Assembly: GCF_029893235.1 (NCBI RefSeq) | Contig: NZ_JARXWE010000004.1 | Location: 52,744-116,743 of the forward strand | Length of the DNA stretch: 64,000 nt | Direction: 5' to 3' | Source: Dysgonomonas sp. PH5-45 | Lineage (GTDB): Bacteria; Bacteroidota; Bacteroidia; Bacteroidales; Dysgonomonadaceae | In this document: positions 9,184 to 17,983 of the stretch, one piece after another | Numbering within the stretch: the stretch's first letter is position 1 | Layout of the letters: each line of letters starts with the position of its first letter | Notes under the pieces: generated by a model | What the model was told of the DNA's origin: nothing | Seen by the model: only the letters and a program-made list of their open reading frames with translations | Databases searched by the model: none | Position numbers and translations under genes: made by a program

Positions 9184-10293
9184 ATGCACTCAATAAAGAC
9201 GATATACGTATTGGTGTTTACAATACCGGCAATTACTTCGTTAATCTGTGCGCTTTTGTCCGTTCTCTATTATAATTCCAGAGAGAATAATGAATTATCC
9301 CACAAAGAGCTTTCCGTCAGGCTCATTCATTTTTATATTACTACCGGCTTTGGCTGGTTGAGTATGATATGCTATATAGCCCTGCCCAGCGTATTTATTT
9401 ACCTTAATGCTTTCTCTTATCTGTCGGTATTGCTGACACAAGTTATTTTATACCACTTTGCATTTTGTTTAACTAAAATCAGCAGAAATGAAAAATTCAC
9501 CTTTATTCATTATCTGATTCCTATTATAGTTTTTATTGCATTTTTGTTAGCTTCATTGTTGGCTCCATTCGATATTCAAAGATCGGTAGCGTATGGTAAT
9601 AAAATAGACCATTGGTTTTTTATTTTTTCGTATTCCAAACTCCCGTTGTTCTTTTTCTACAACTTAATATACTCTATACTGTGTATTTATCGCATCAATA
9701 GGTTTAAACGGCAAGCAACAAAACAGCCCTCAAACAAAAGATATTTTTCTACTTTCTGGCTTTATTCGCTCATTCCTATTGTTTTATCGACCCTACCCCT
9801 ACCCTTTGTATTATATTTTTTAGCAAAAGAACAGATCTTTAACATTATAATCATAATTATACCTATAACCATTACCATAGTAAAATATATTGTTCTGTGT
9901 TATAATACCATCGCAGGTAACTATGTTGTTGTGTATCCCGACGACAGAAAAAAACACCATGCCGAAGAACATCAAAAGCAAGGATTAAACAAAGAGCGGT
10001 TCGAAAAATACATGTGCGAAAACAAACCCTACCTAAATCCGAAACTAAAAATTGCCGATCTCATACTGCCACTCTATACCAACCGCACATACCTGTCTTC
10101 GTTTATCAATTGCAATTATGGCATGAGTTTCAATCAGTTTATAAACGCATGCCGGCTGCACGAATTTACACAATTGCGAAACAATCCCCTTTACGCCTCA
10201 CTTAGCGAACAGGAGCTTGCCGAAAAAGCAGGTTTTTGCAATTACCGAAGTTATCTGAGAACTAAAACGAACCGCAGTAAAGAATGCAAATAG
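9184..10293 (+). CDS. Membrane-anchored AraC-type transcriptional regulator (second of tandem pair)
   Basis: This 369-residue paralogue of the preceding gene has the same plan: about six or seven transmembrane segments to residue 245, a charged linker, then an AraC-type helix-turn-helix (KIADLILPLYTNRTYLSSFI, then LAEKAGFCNYRSYLRTK). The membrane halves have diverged widely while the DNA-binding halves stay close, and a 29-base block is identical at the DNA level in the two genes. The 29-base gap suggests one transcript. The pair probably arose by duplication and may form homo- or hetero-dimers; that is inference. Confidence 0.84.
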   Translation: MHSIKTIYVLVFTIPAITSLICALLSVLYYNSRENNELSHKELSVRLIHFYITTGFGWLSMICYIALPSVFIYLNAFSYLSVLLTQVILYHFAFCLTKISRNEKFTFIHYLIPIIVFIAFLLASLLAPFDIQRSVAYGNKIDHWFFIFSYSKLPLFFFYNLIYSILCIYRINRFKRQATKQPSNKRYFSTFWLYSLIPIVLSTLPLPFVLYFLAKEQIFNIIIIIIPITITIVKYIVLCYNTIAGNYVVVYPDDRKKHHAEEHQKQGLNKERFEKYMCENKPYLNPKLKIADLILPLYTNRTYLSSFINCNYGMSFNQFINACRLHEFTQLRNNPLYASLSEQELAEKAGFCNYRSYLRTKTNRSKECK

Positions 10294-10389
10294 AATACAG
10301 AAAATAGCTCTTTCTTCCGGATTTTTGTTTTAATTTTAAAGCCAAAATCTGATTGTTGCATATAATTCTGTTTTATAAATTCAGTGATC

Positions 10390-11253
10390 ATGAAAAAGAT
10401 AATTTTGTATATCTGCCTTATTTCCTTTTCGTTGGCCTTAAAAGCCCAATCCGAAAAGATAGATTTTGCGATAGAAGTAGCAAGCCAGGAATTTGTGGTA
10501 GGCGATAAGATAAGCGTAAACTATATATTGACCGGAGCCCGGGGGAAAAACTTCAAACTCAAAACCAAAGAAATAAAAAACGCCGAAATTCTGTTCGGCC
10601 CCTCTATTTACACTTCAAGCCAATCGGCGCCTAATAAAAAAACAGGAAAAATAGAAACTTCCATAACCGAAAAATACACCTATATTATATTGCCATCGGC
10701 CAAGGGAACTATCGAACTGCCGGAAGCAACGATAGAAGCACAAGGGAAACAATATACCGCCAAGTCCATAAAAATAAAGGTATCGGGCAAGCAAGACAAA
10801 AAGGAAGCCAAACAGGAAAAACAAACGAAGAAAAAGAAAAAAGAAGAATACTTTGTTCGGGTTATTGCCTCTAAAAAAACAGCTTCGATAGGTGAGCCGG
10901 TAGAAATACTATACCGCCTCTACGCAACCAGCACCGAAGGGCAGATAGTAGATATAAACTATCCTTCGTTCAGAGGGTTTCGGGTTGAAGATAACAGTCG
11001 CCAGTTGAGCAACGATTTTTCGGAAGAAAAATACAAAGGAAAAAACTATAAGACATTCGACCTGAAATCATTTACTCTCTACCCCACAGATGCCGGAACA
11101 TGGACTATATCTCCGCTGAAGATTACGATTGCCACCGAATCGGACGACGATAGCGAAGCCGAGTACGACTGGTGGGGCAGAAAACGCAAACACTACGAGC
11201 AGAACAATATTGAATCGGACGAATTGACCATCTCGGTGGGTATATCCATGTAA
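10390..11253 (+). CDS. Short BatD-family exported protein
   Basis: The protein (287 residues from the ATG at 10390; a GTG lies at 10384) has a cleavable signal peptide ending in ALKAQ. It resembles the N-terminal half of BatD, the Ig-like periplasmic component of the Bat (Bacteroides aerotolerance) system. Two beta-rich modules are separated by a Lys/Glu linker at about residues 137-155 (KKEAKQEKQTKKKKKEE). BatD is usually near 600 residues with a C-terminal membrane anchor; neither the second half nor the anchor is present, and no batA/B/C/E genes are near. A hairpin terminator follows at once, so the short form looks intact rather than broken. Role unknown. Confidence 0.75.
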   Translation: MKKIILYICLISFSLALKAQSEKIDFAIEVASQEFVVGDKISVNYILTGARGKNFKLKTKEIKNAEILFGPSIYTSSQSAPNKKTGKIETSITEKYTYIILPSAKGTIELPEATIEAQGKQYTAKSIKIKVSGKQDKKEAKQEKQTKKKKKEEYFVRVIASKKTASIGEPVEILYRLYATSTEGQIVDINYPSFRGFRVEDNSRQLSNDFSEEKYKGKNYKTFDLKSFTLYPTDAGTWTISPLKITIATESDDDSEAEYDWWGRKRKHYEQNNIESDELTISVGISM

Positions 11254-11270
11254 AAAACAATCCTATACAG

Positions 11271-11306
11271 AAAACCTTGTTTTTGTCAAAAAGCAAGGTT
11301 TTTAAC
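11271..11306 (+). terminator. Terminator after short BatD gene
   Basis: AAAACCTTG (11271-11279) pairs with CAAGGTTTT (11294-11302), followed by T-rich sequence. It lies 17 bases after the stop codon. Confidence 0.7.
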
Positions 11307-11377
11307 TTTTTAATAACTTTCTTCTGGCATAAAGAAAATTAAACATTTAAAAAAGACGCTTTCTGATATAAAATATT

Positions 11378-11385
11378 TAATTTTG
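11378..11385 (+). promoter_or_regulatory. Candidate -7 element for the antiporter
   Basis: TAATTTTG matches TAnnTTTG. Transcription would begin near 11392, only about 7 bases before the furthest ATG (11399) but 60 before the ATG at 11453. This favours 11453 as the true start. Confidence 0.4.
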
Positions 11386-11452
11386 TAAAAACAATTAAAT
11401 GGTGGGAGGTATAACCTACACACAACTTCCCCCTCAAATCAGAAAAAATAAT

Positions 11453-13759
11453 ATGGCTCATTTACCCGATTTCATTTCCGATCTGGCTCTAATTCTTATC
11501 ACAGCCGGCGTTGTAACTATTCTGTTTAAGTGGCTGAAACAACCTGTGGTTCTGGGCTACATAGTTGCAGGCTTCATTGTGAGTGCCGGTTTTTCGGTTT
11601 TGGTGGGGCACGTAGAGTTTCTTGAACCTTACATCAACTACATACCTGCGGTTTCTGATATGGAAAACGTGAGTACATGGGCCGAAATTGGTGTCATCTT
11701 CCTGCTTTTTGCTTTGGGGTTGGAATTCAGTTTCAAAAAGCTGATGGATGTAGGAGGTACGGCCTCCATTGCAACCCTCATAAATCTGGGCTCTATGATT
11801 GTGATAGGGTACATTGCCGGGCTGCTGCTGGGATGGTCGCAAATGGATAGCCTTTTCTTGGGGGGAATGCTCTCTATGTCGTCTACCACTATTATCATTA
11901 AGGCTTTCAATGACATGAGTCTTTCAAAAAAGAAGTTTGCGGGAATCGTATTCGGGATGCTTATTGTTGAAGACCTTGCGGCCATATTGATGATGGTTTT
12001 ACTTTCCACATTAGCCGTAAGCCAGCATCTGGAAGGCAAGGAGCTGCTGGACAGTACCCTCAAACTCATATTCTTTATGCTCATCTGGTTTGTTGTGGGC
12101 ATTTATATGATACCTACTATACTGAAAAAACTGAAGAAATACCTGAACGACGAAACCCTGCTTATTGTTTCCGTAGGGCTTTGTTTGGGTATGGTTCTGT
12201 TTGCATCGGCAGTCGGATTTTCTGCCGCGTTGGGAGCTTTCATTATGGGTTCTATACTTGCCGAGACTATCGAAGCCAAGCATATAGAACACCTCATTGA
12301 ACCACTGAAAAACCTGTTCGGAGCCGTGTTTTTTGTTTCGGTGGGTATGATGATAAACCCCGATATATTGGTCGAATATATAATACCTATCGTCATTCTG
12401 ACAGTTATAGTACTCGTTTTCAGGGTTATTTTTGCTACAATAGGAGTCTTGGCCTCAGGGCAAGGACTCAAGGTTGCCGTACAGTCAGGGTTCAGTTTAG
12501 CACAGATAGGCGAGTTCTCGTTCATTATCGCTTCGTTGGGGATGAGTCTGGGGGTTATCAGCAACTTTCTTTATCCTATCATCGTTGCCGTATCGGTAAT
12601 CACAACCTTTACCACTCCATACTGCATCCGCATTTCCGAGCCTGTTTACAGATTCTTGGAAAAACGGATTCCTGCAAAATGGGATAAACTGCTGACAGGA
12701 TATGCTTCGTCAAACTACAAGAATATAAATACCCAAACAACGTGGAATAAACTTCTGAAAAGCATATTGGGCGTTGTTGCGGTTTATTTCTGCCTGTCGC
12801 TGGCAGTACTGTTTGTTAGCCAGCGGTTTTTCATGCCTTTTGTCTTGGACAAAATACCCAATGTATGGGGGCATATCATTTGTGCCATAATCACTCTGAT
12901 ACTGATGGCACCATTTATGCGGGCTATAATGATGCGTAAAAACAAATCGAAAGAATTCCGTGAATTGTGGGACGATAACCATTTCAATAAAGGTGCTTTG
13001 ATTTCGCTCACAGTACTCCGCCTTGCCCTCTGTATGGTTTTGGCTCTGATGGTTTTGATTCCGCTTTTCCCCGAAGCCACTGTACTGATGTGTGTTATTG
13101 CCTTGGCTGTAATTATATTCATCATATTCTCGCAAGGATTTAAACGGCAGTCTAAAAAAATGGAAGCCCGCTTCTTCGAAAACCTGAATATGAAACAAAG
13201 TATAGAAGAGCGCAAGTCGCCACTTGATAAACAGTTTGCCGACGATTTGCTTTCTAAGAACGTTCACGTAGAAGTGTACGAAATACCTCAAACATCATCC
13301 ATTGTGGGTAAAACCTTGCAGGAGATGAATTTTAAACAGAAAACAGGGGTTAACATTGTCCGTATAGTAAGAGGGAACATCAAAAACAATATACCAACCG
13401 GAAGCGATTGCCTCTATCCTTTCGATAAGATTGTTGTTGTAGGTTCGGACGACGAACTACAAAAGTTTGCCCTTATAATAGAAGAAAAACACAAAACGGC
13501 TGCCAATGCACAGGAATACGAAGAGGATATACAGATAGAAATGTCGCAATACGTAGTGACCGTCAATTCTCCGTTAGTAGGTAAATCGCTCCGCGATACC
13601 CAGATAAGAGAAAAAACCGAATGTATGGTAATAGGCATCGACCGCGACGGGCATTCCATAGCCGATTTTTCGGCCGATACGGTGTTTGAAGTGGACGACG
13701 TTTTGTGGCTTGCCGGCGAACCCGATAAACTCAGCGAATTTGATAAAAATATAGAGTAA
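11453..13759 (+). CDS. KefB-type cation:proton antiporter with tandem RCK_C domains
   Basis: This 768-residue inner-membrane protein belongs to the CPA2 monovalent cation:proton antiporter family. Residues 1-400 hold about a dozen hydrophobic segments with the family pattern (GYIVAGFIVSAG, LLFALGLEFSFKKL, SMSSTTIIIKAF, IVEDLAAILMM, ALGAFIMGSILAET). A second membrane region follows at 430-560. The C-terminus, from about residue 605, carries two TrkA_C/RCK_C ligand-binding domains (SSIVGKTLQEMNF and SPLVGKSLRDTQI). No RCK_N nucleotide-binding domain is evident, unlike classical KefB/C. The family exports K+ or Na+ for pH and ion homeostasis. The start at 11453 is preferred over 11399 because of family alignment and promoter position. 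Confidence 0.92.
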   Translation: MAHLPDFISDLALILITAGVVTILFKWLKQPVVLGYIVAGFIVSAGFSVLVGHVEFLEPYINYIPAVSDMENVSTWAEIGVIFLLFALGLEFSFKKLMDVGGTASIATLINLGSMIVIGYIAGLLLGWSQMDSLFLGGMLSMSSTTIIIKAFNDMSLSKKKFAGIVFGMLIVEDLAAILMMVLLSTLAVSQHLEGKELLDSTLKLIFFMLIWFVVGIYMIPTILKKLKKYLNDETLLIVSVGLCLGMVLFASAVGFSAALGAFIMGSILAETIEAKHIEHLIEPLKNLFGAVFFVSVGMMINPDILVEYIIPIVILTVIVLVFRVIFATIGVLASGQGLKVAVQSGFSLAQIGEFSFIIASLGMSLGVISNFLYPIIVAVSVITTFTTPYCIRISEPVYRFLEKRIPAKWDKLLTGYASSNYKNINTQTTWNKLLKSILGVVAVYFCLSLAVLFVSQRFFMPFVLDKIPNVWGHIICAIITLILMAPFMRAIMMRKNKSKEFRELWDDNHFNKGALISLTVLRLALCMVLALMVLIPLFPEATVLMCVIALAVIIFIIFSQGFKRQSKKMEARFFENLNMKQSIEERKSPLDKQFADDLLSKNVHVEVYEIPQTSSIVGKTLQEMNFKQKTGVNIVRIVRGNIKNNIPTGSDCLYPFDKIVVVGSDDELQKFALIIEEKHKTAANAQEYEEDIQIEMSQYVVTVNSPLVGKSLRDTQIREKTECMVIGIDRDGHSIADFSADTVFEVDDVLWLAGEPDKLSEFDKNIE

Positions 13760-13790
13760 ACCCATCGCCATATATTTCATTCTATATATC

Positions 13791-13817
13791 AAAAGGGTTG
13801 TAAACGCGTATGCTTAC
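13791..13817. terminator. Hairpin between antiporter and CoA-transferase
   Basis: AAAAGGGTTGTAA (13791-13803) pairs with TTACAACCCCTTTT (starting 13813) with one bulged C, followed by a run of T. It lies between convergent genes and is A-rich on its left side, so it may act in both directions. Confidence 0.75.
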
Positions 13818-13855
13818 AACCCCTTTTTGTATAAGAGAGAGATTCTCAAAGAATC

Positions 13856-15340
13856 TTACTTTTCTATTTTGGCGTTTTTCATGTCGCCAGTTTCCATCAA
13901 TGCTTTGTGGAAAGCAAAAGTATTGTTCAGGTTAATTGGCGTGTGTCCAACAGGGCAAGATGCCAAATATTCCCTCAACAATGGGCGATAGTCTGGATGA
14001 ACGCAATTATCTATTATACATTCGGCACGTTGTCTTGGCGATTTTCCACGAAGGTCGGCTATACCGTATTCCGAGATAATAACTTTCACAGAGTGCTCGC
14101 TATGGTCAACATGCGAAACAAAAGGAACAAAGGCACTGATTGCGCCGCCTTTGGCCACCGAAGGGGTCACAAAGATTGATACATAAGCGCTTCTTGTAAA
14201 GTCGCCCGAACCACCAATACCGTTCATCATCTTTGTTCCCAACACATGCGTAGAGTTGATATTACCAAAGATATCGGCCTCAAGAGCCGTATTTATAGAA
14301 ATAAGCCCTAAACGGCGAACGATGCCCGGATTGTTCGAAAACTCCGAAGGACGAAGCACTACTTTTTCTTTAAAGAAATCCAGATTGTTGTAAATTTCGT
14401 TCAAAACAGGGTTACTTACCGTAAGCGAGCAACCGCTCGCAAACTTAACGCGACCTGTTTTCATCAAACCGATAACAGCGTCTTGAATTACTTCGGTATA
14501 TACATTAAAGTCGGGGATATCCTTGTTGTCGCCCATTGCCGCCAACACGGCGTTAGCCACATTACCCACACCCGATTGTATTGGTAGGAATGTTTTTGGC
14601 ATACGGCCTTCGGCCATTTCTTTAACAAAGAAGTTTGCTACGTTATCGCCAATCTTCGCTGTAACCTCATCTACTGGAGCAAAACCACCACCATCGTTAG
14701 GAGTGTCGGTTTCTACAACAACAATCTTTTTAGGATCTACTTTTATGCAGTCCGCACCGATACGATCGTCCGGTTTAAATATTTCGATGGCTTTGCGGTG
14801 AGGAGGGTCTTGAAACTCAACAATGTCGTGCATTCCCCTCATTGCTTTCGGATGGCAAGAGTTCAACTCAACAATCACGATATCGGCCAAGCGGCAAGCT
14901 GTTGGAGAAATACCTACACCGCAGGTAGGTACAATTTCGCCGGCTTCGGTAACCTCGCAAGCTTCTATAACAGCAACATTTATCTTACCGAAAAAACCAT
15001 AACGTATTTCCTGAGCCAATTGCGAAAGGTGCATATCAAAATAAGCGACTTCCTCGTTATTGATAGCGGCACGCATGTCTTTGTTAGACTGGTAAGGCGT
15101 GCGGCGGCTCACAGCTTTTGCCCGAGACAATGCTCCATCAATATAATCGCCTGTCGAAGCACCCGTAAATACACTTATTTTAAATGGATTTCCTTTCGCA
15201 TGTTCTTCTTCGGCATATTTAGCCAAAGCGGCAGGTACTACTTTAGGACAACCGGCCGCGGTAAAACCGCTGAAACCAACGTTGTCGTTGTTCTTAATAA
15301 GACGAGCAGCCTCTTCGGCGCTCATTGTTTTCAATGCCAT
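13856..15340 (-). CDS. Succinate:acetate CoA-transferase (acetyl-CoA hydrolase/transferase family)
   Basis: This 494-residue cytosolic enzyme is of the Cat1/AarC type, moving CoA between succinyl-CoA and acetate (or related acids) through a glutamyl-CoA intermediate. The catalytic Glu lies in VYTEVIQDAV near residue 290. GFSGFTAAGCPKVVP at the N-terminus and GIGGSGDFTRSAYVS near residue 395 are also typical of the family. It would connect succinate and propionate fermentation to acetate in an anaerobe and fits with the korAB and malic enzyme genes elsewhere in the window. A TAnnTTTG element at 15467-15474 gives a leader of about 120 bases. Acid preference cannot be settled from sequence. Confidence 0.93.
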   Translation of the reverse strand: MALKTMSAEEAARLIKNNDNVGFSGFTAAGCPKVVPAALAKYAEEEHAKGNPFKISVFTGASTGDYIDGALSRAKAVSRRTPYQSNKDMRAAINNEEVAYFDMHLSQLAQEIRYGFFGKINVAVIEACEVTEAGEIVPTCGVGISPTACRLADIVIVELNSCHPKAMRGMHDIVEFQDPPHRKAIEIFKPDDRIGADCIKVDPKKIVVVETDTPNDGGGFAPVDEVTAKIGDNVANFFVKEMAEGRMPKTFLPIQSGVGNVANAVLAAMGDNKDIPDFNVYTEVIQDAVIGLMKTGRVKFASGCSLTVSNPVLNEIYNNLDFFKEKVVLRPSEFSNNPGIVRRLGLISINTALEADIFGNINSTHVLGTKMMNGIGGSGDFTRSAYVSIFVTPSVAKGGAISAFVPFVSHVDHSEHSVKVIISEYGIADLRGKSPRQRAECIIDNCVHPDYRPLLREYLASCPVGHTPINLNNTFAFHKALMETGDMKNAKIEK

Positions 15341-15466
15341 TATTCTAACTGATTAGTTCGTTAATGTATATAAATTTTTTAATAGTTATTTTTCGCTTTA
15401 TATGTTTTTGTTGTACTTTAACCTGTTGTTTCAATACATCCAAAAATATTTCTGAAAAAAACGATG

Positions 15467-15474
15467 CAAAGGTA
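15467..15474 (-). promoter_or_regulatory. -7 element for the CoA-transferase gene
   Basis: The minus strand reads TACCTTTG, an exact consensus match. TTTTG lies 16 bases upstream, somewhat closer than ideal. The predicted leader is about 120 bases long. Confidence 0.5.
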
Positions 15475-15596
15475 TAAATTATTGTTCTGACAAAATAGCT
15501 TTTCGCTATGAAAAAAGCACTGTTTTATAACCTTTTTTACAGGCTCATAATCACTGGGCTACTAATAAATAAGATTATACTATCAAACCGCAAACC

Positions 15597-16712
15597 ATGA
15601 ACCGAATAAACATGAAATTAAAACTACTGATAGCTTCAGTTTGTACACTGTTCGTTGTATCGTCCTGTATCAAAGACGAGCCTTTGAACAGGGAAGCCGA
15701 TATCGTTTCTTTTACGTTTCAGAATATAGCGGAAGAACCCTATATAAAGGACGATGCGCAAAGAATAACCGTAACGTTGAACGATGCCGATATAACACGC
15801 CTGACACCTATCATAAAGGTTTCGGAGGGTGCAACCCTCAGTCCGGCTTCGGGTGTGGAGCAAGATTTTTCCGTGCCTGTGATTTATACCGTTACCTCGC
15901 AAGACGGGGAGTGGGTCAAGAAATATACTGTCGTTGTGTCTCTCAAAGATTCTGTTCCGCCGGTCGAGATGGACACCATTCGCTACGATTTTGACGACTG
16001 GTTGGAGATTAATGACGGATTCGTTTATCCTGCCATCAACGACGATCTTTGGGATAGTGCCAATCCGGGAATCGCCTTGGCAAAAATCGGCAACGTTGAC
16101 TTCTACCCCACCCGTCCTACCACCGATTCGTATCACGGACCATACGCCGCCCTACTCGAAACCCAACGGGGTGGTACTTTCTGGAATAACCTTATACCTG
16201 TGTTTTCTGGTTCATTGTTTAGGGGAACGTTTAATATCAATATCTCAAATTTTGCAAAATCGGCCAAGTTCGGGCAACCGCATCCTAAGGAAAAAGGAAA
16301 GCCTGTTGAGTTCAAGGGATACTATAAATACAAGGTAGGAAGCCCTTTTTATGACGAAAACGATAATATTGTGGACGGGAAAATTGACGAATGTTCCATC
16401 TATGCCGTCTTGTATAAAGTAGCCAAAAGCAATGCGGGCAAAACCGAATATCTGGATGGCACAAATGTTATGAATTCTGACAAGGTTATAGCCAAGGCCG
16501 AACTTTCGGACCGTTCAGCAAGAAGCTCTTACACAGAGTTTAAACTCTCCTTTATATATACCGAAGAGCCCGACTACGATGCTTACGACTATAAACTGGC
16601 CGTTGTGTTCGCTTCGAGCAGGGATGGCGACCAATATCGCGGAGCAATAGGCAGCACATTGATTGTAGACAAAGTAGAAGTTATTTGCAGGTCTTATACC
16701 GAGAATGAGTAA
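15597..16712 (+). CDS. PCMD-domain lipoprotein
   Basis: This is a 371-residue lipoprotein: signal segment LLIASVCTLFVVSSC with the lipidated Cys at residue 24 (an internal ATG at 15612 is an equally good start). Residues 30-118 form an Ig-like module with the pattern LSPASGVEQDFSVPVIYTV. From about 125 the sequence matches the PCMD domain (putative carbohydrate metabolism domain, PF13201), a beta-sandwich found in Bacteroidota surface proteins. It is likely anchored in the outer membrane. It heads a tight operon with a beta-barrel protein (30-base gap) and Ogt (14 bases). Glycan binding is suggested only by the family name; no SusC/D pair is near. Confidence 0.82.
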   Translation: MNRINMKLKLLIASVCTLFVVSSCIKDEPLNREADIVSFTFQNIAEEPYIKDDAQRITVTLNDADITRLTPIIKVSEGATLSPASGVEQDFSVPVIYTVTSQDGEWVKKYTVVVSLKDSVPPVEMDTIRYDFDDWLEINDGFVYPAINDDLWDSANPGIALAKIGNVDFYPTRPTTDSYHGPYAALLETQRGGTFWNNLIPVFSGSLFRGTFNINISNFAKSAKFGQPHPKEKGKPVEFKGYYKYKVGSPFYDENDNIVDGKIDECSIYAVLYKVAKSNAGKTEYLDGTNVMNSDKVIAKAELSDRSARSSYTEFKLSFIYTEEPDYDAYDYKLAVVFASSRDGDQYRGAIGSTLIVDKVEVICRSYTENE

Positions 16713-16742
16713 GAAAGAAAATACAATAAACACTGCATTTCA

Positions 16743-17495
16743 ATGAAAACCATAAAATATAGATTCCTTATCCTGATTATTACCCTCCCTGCTTTGCTGT
16801 GGGCTGAAGACAGATATGAGCATAAACTTGTTGCCGGATACAACCTTGGAGCTACGGCTCCCTCTAACATACCCGAAGAAATACGTAAAATAGAAGGTTG
16901 GTGGCCTCAGTTTACACCACGTTTAGGATATAATGCCACCTATAAGATAAACAACAATTGGTTTGCCGGAAGTGGCATAATGCTCGATTATAAAGGAATG
17001 GGCACGCGGGTACGCGCAAAATATATCCATACACGGGTTAGGCTGGAAAAAGGCGGGGAAGAACTGGAGGGGTATTTTGTAGGAAAGAATGAAACCCGTG
17101 TAAAACTGGCTTATGTTACCGTTCCCTTCTTTGTAGGATACAACATAAACCGAAATTGGTCTATCCGTGCCGGGGGATACGCATCGTATGCTTTCAGCAC
17201 ATCATTCAAGGGGTCGGTCTACGACGGTTACCTGCGAACACCAACTCCTACCGGAAAGAAAATTGAATTCACCGGCGATGATGAAGCCACCTTCGACTTT
17301 GGCGACGATATCCGTACCTTCGATTTTGGTTTTAATCTGGGAGCCGAATACAGGGTAAACGAACGGTTTGGCATATTCGGCAATCTCGACTGGGGAATAC
17401 GCCCCATCTTCCCTAAAAAGTTCCGGGCAATGGATTTTAACATGTATAACATCTATTTTTCGGTAGGGTTAACTTATCAATTGCAAAAAACATAA
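16743..17495 (+). CDS. Outer-membrane beta-barrel protein (PorT-like)
   Basis: This 250-residue exported protein has a signal peptide cleaved after about residue 21 (LLWAEDRY). It consists of alternating beta strands with aromatic girdles (LGYNATYKINNNWFAGSGIMLDYKGMG, FVGYNINRNWSIRAGGYASYAF) and ends in an aromatic strand IYFSVGLTYQL. This is the pattern of an 8- to 10-strand outer-membrane barrel of the porT/OmpW-like superfamily. It sits between the PCMD lipoprotein and ogt, probably on one transcript, and may partner the lipoprotein at the surface. Function unknown. Confidence 0.82.
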   Translation: MKTIKYRFLILIITLPALLWAEDRYEHKLVAGYNLGATAPSNIPEEIRKIEGWWPQFTPRLGYNATYKINNNWFAGSGIMLDYKGMGTRVRAKYIHTRVRLEKGGEELEGYFVGKNETRVKLAYVTVPFFVGYNINRNWSIRAGGYASYAFSTSFKGSVYDGYLRTPTPTGKKIEFTGDDEATFDFGDDIRTFDFGFNLGAEYRVNERFGIFGNLDWGIRPIFPKKFRAMDFNMYNIYFSVGLTYQLQKT

Positions 17496-17509
17496 ACATT
17501 ACATACCCC

Positions 17510-17977
17510 ATGAGAAAATATTTTCAAACTTACCAGTCGCCTATCGGCGAAATGTATCTCTACGAGGAAGATGATTTTATTACCAAGTTAGTGTACCGAA
17601 AAACATCGGGCGATGGTTTTCAAGAAAAAGAGACTCCACTCTTAAAAGAAACCATAAAGCAGCTTCAAGAGTATTTCGATGGCAAACGTAAGACCTTTAA
17701 AGTTCCGCTAAACCTTAAAGGCACAGATTTCCAGAAACAGGTGTGGAATGCACTGCTCAATATACCTTATGCCGAAACACGCTCTTACAAAGATATTGCC
17801 GAAGCAATAGGTAACCCCAAGGCATCGAGAGCGATAGGCTTGGCCAACAACCGAAACCCTATTTCTATAATAATTCCCTGCCATAGAGTTATAGGGGCTA
17901 ATGGCAGCTTAACGGGCTACGCCGGAGGCCTGAGTGCAAAACAAACCCTTCTGGATATTGAAAAACAATACAAATAA
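17510..17977 (+). CDS. ogt: Methylated-DNA--protein-cysteine S-methyltransferase
   Basis: This suicide repair protein removes the alkyl group from O6-alkylguanine onto its own Cys. The active-site motif PCHRVIG places the acceptor Cys at residue 124. The DNA-binding helix-turn-helix with the arginine finger lies in TRSYKDIAEAIGNPKASRAIG (residues 90-110). At 155 residues it is the short Ogt type without an Ada regulatory domain. It is the last gene of the lipoprotein-barrel operon, an unusual setting for a repair gene. Confidence 0.96.
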   Translation: MRKYFQTYQSPIGEMYLYEEDDFITKLVYRKTSGDGFQEKETPLLKETIKQLQEYFDGKRKTFKVPLNLKGTDFQKQVWNALLNIPYAETRSYKDIAEAIGNPKASRAIGLANNRNPISIIIPCHRVIGANGSLTGYAGGLSAKQTLLDIEKQYK

Positions 17978-17983
17978 AAAAAC

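Noticed and set aside
11399..11452. An 18-codon upstream extension of the antiporter gene
   Set aside because: The residues (GGITYTQLPPQIRKNN) do not resemble the family N-terminus, and the -7 element at 11378-11385 puts the transcript start too close.
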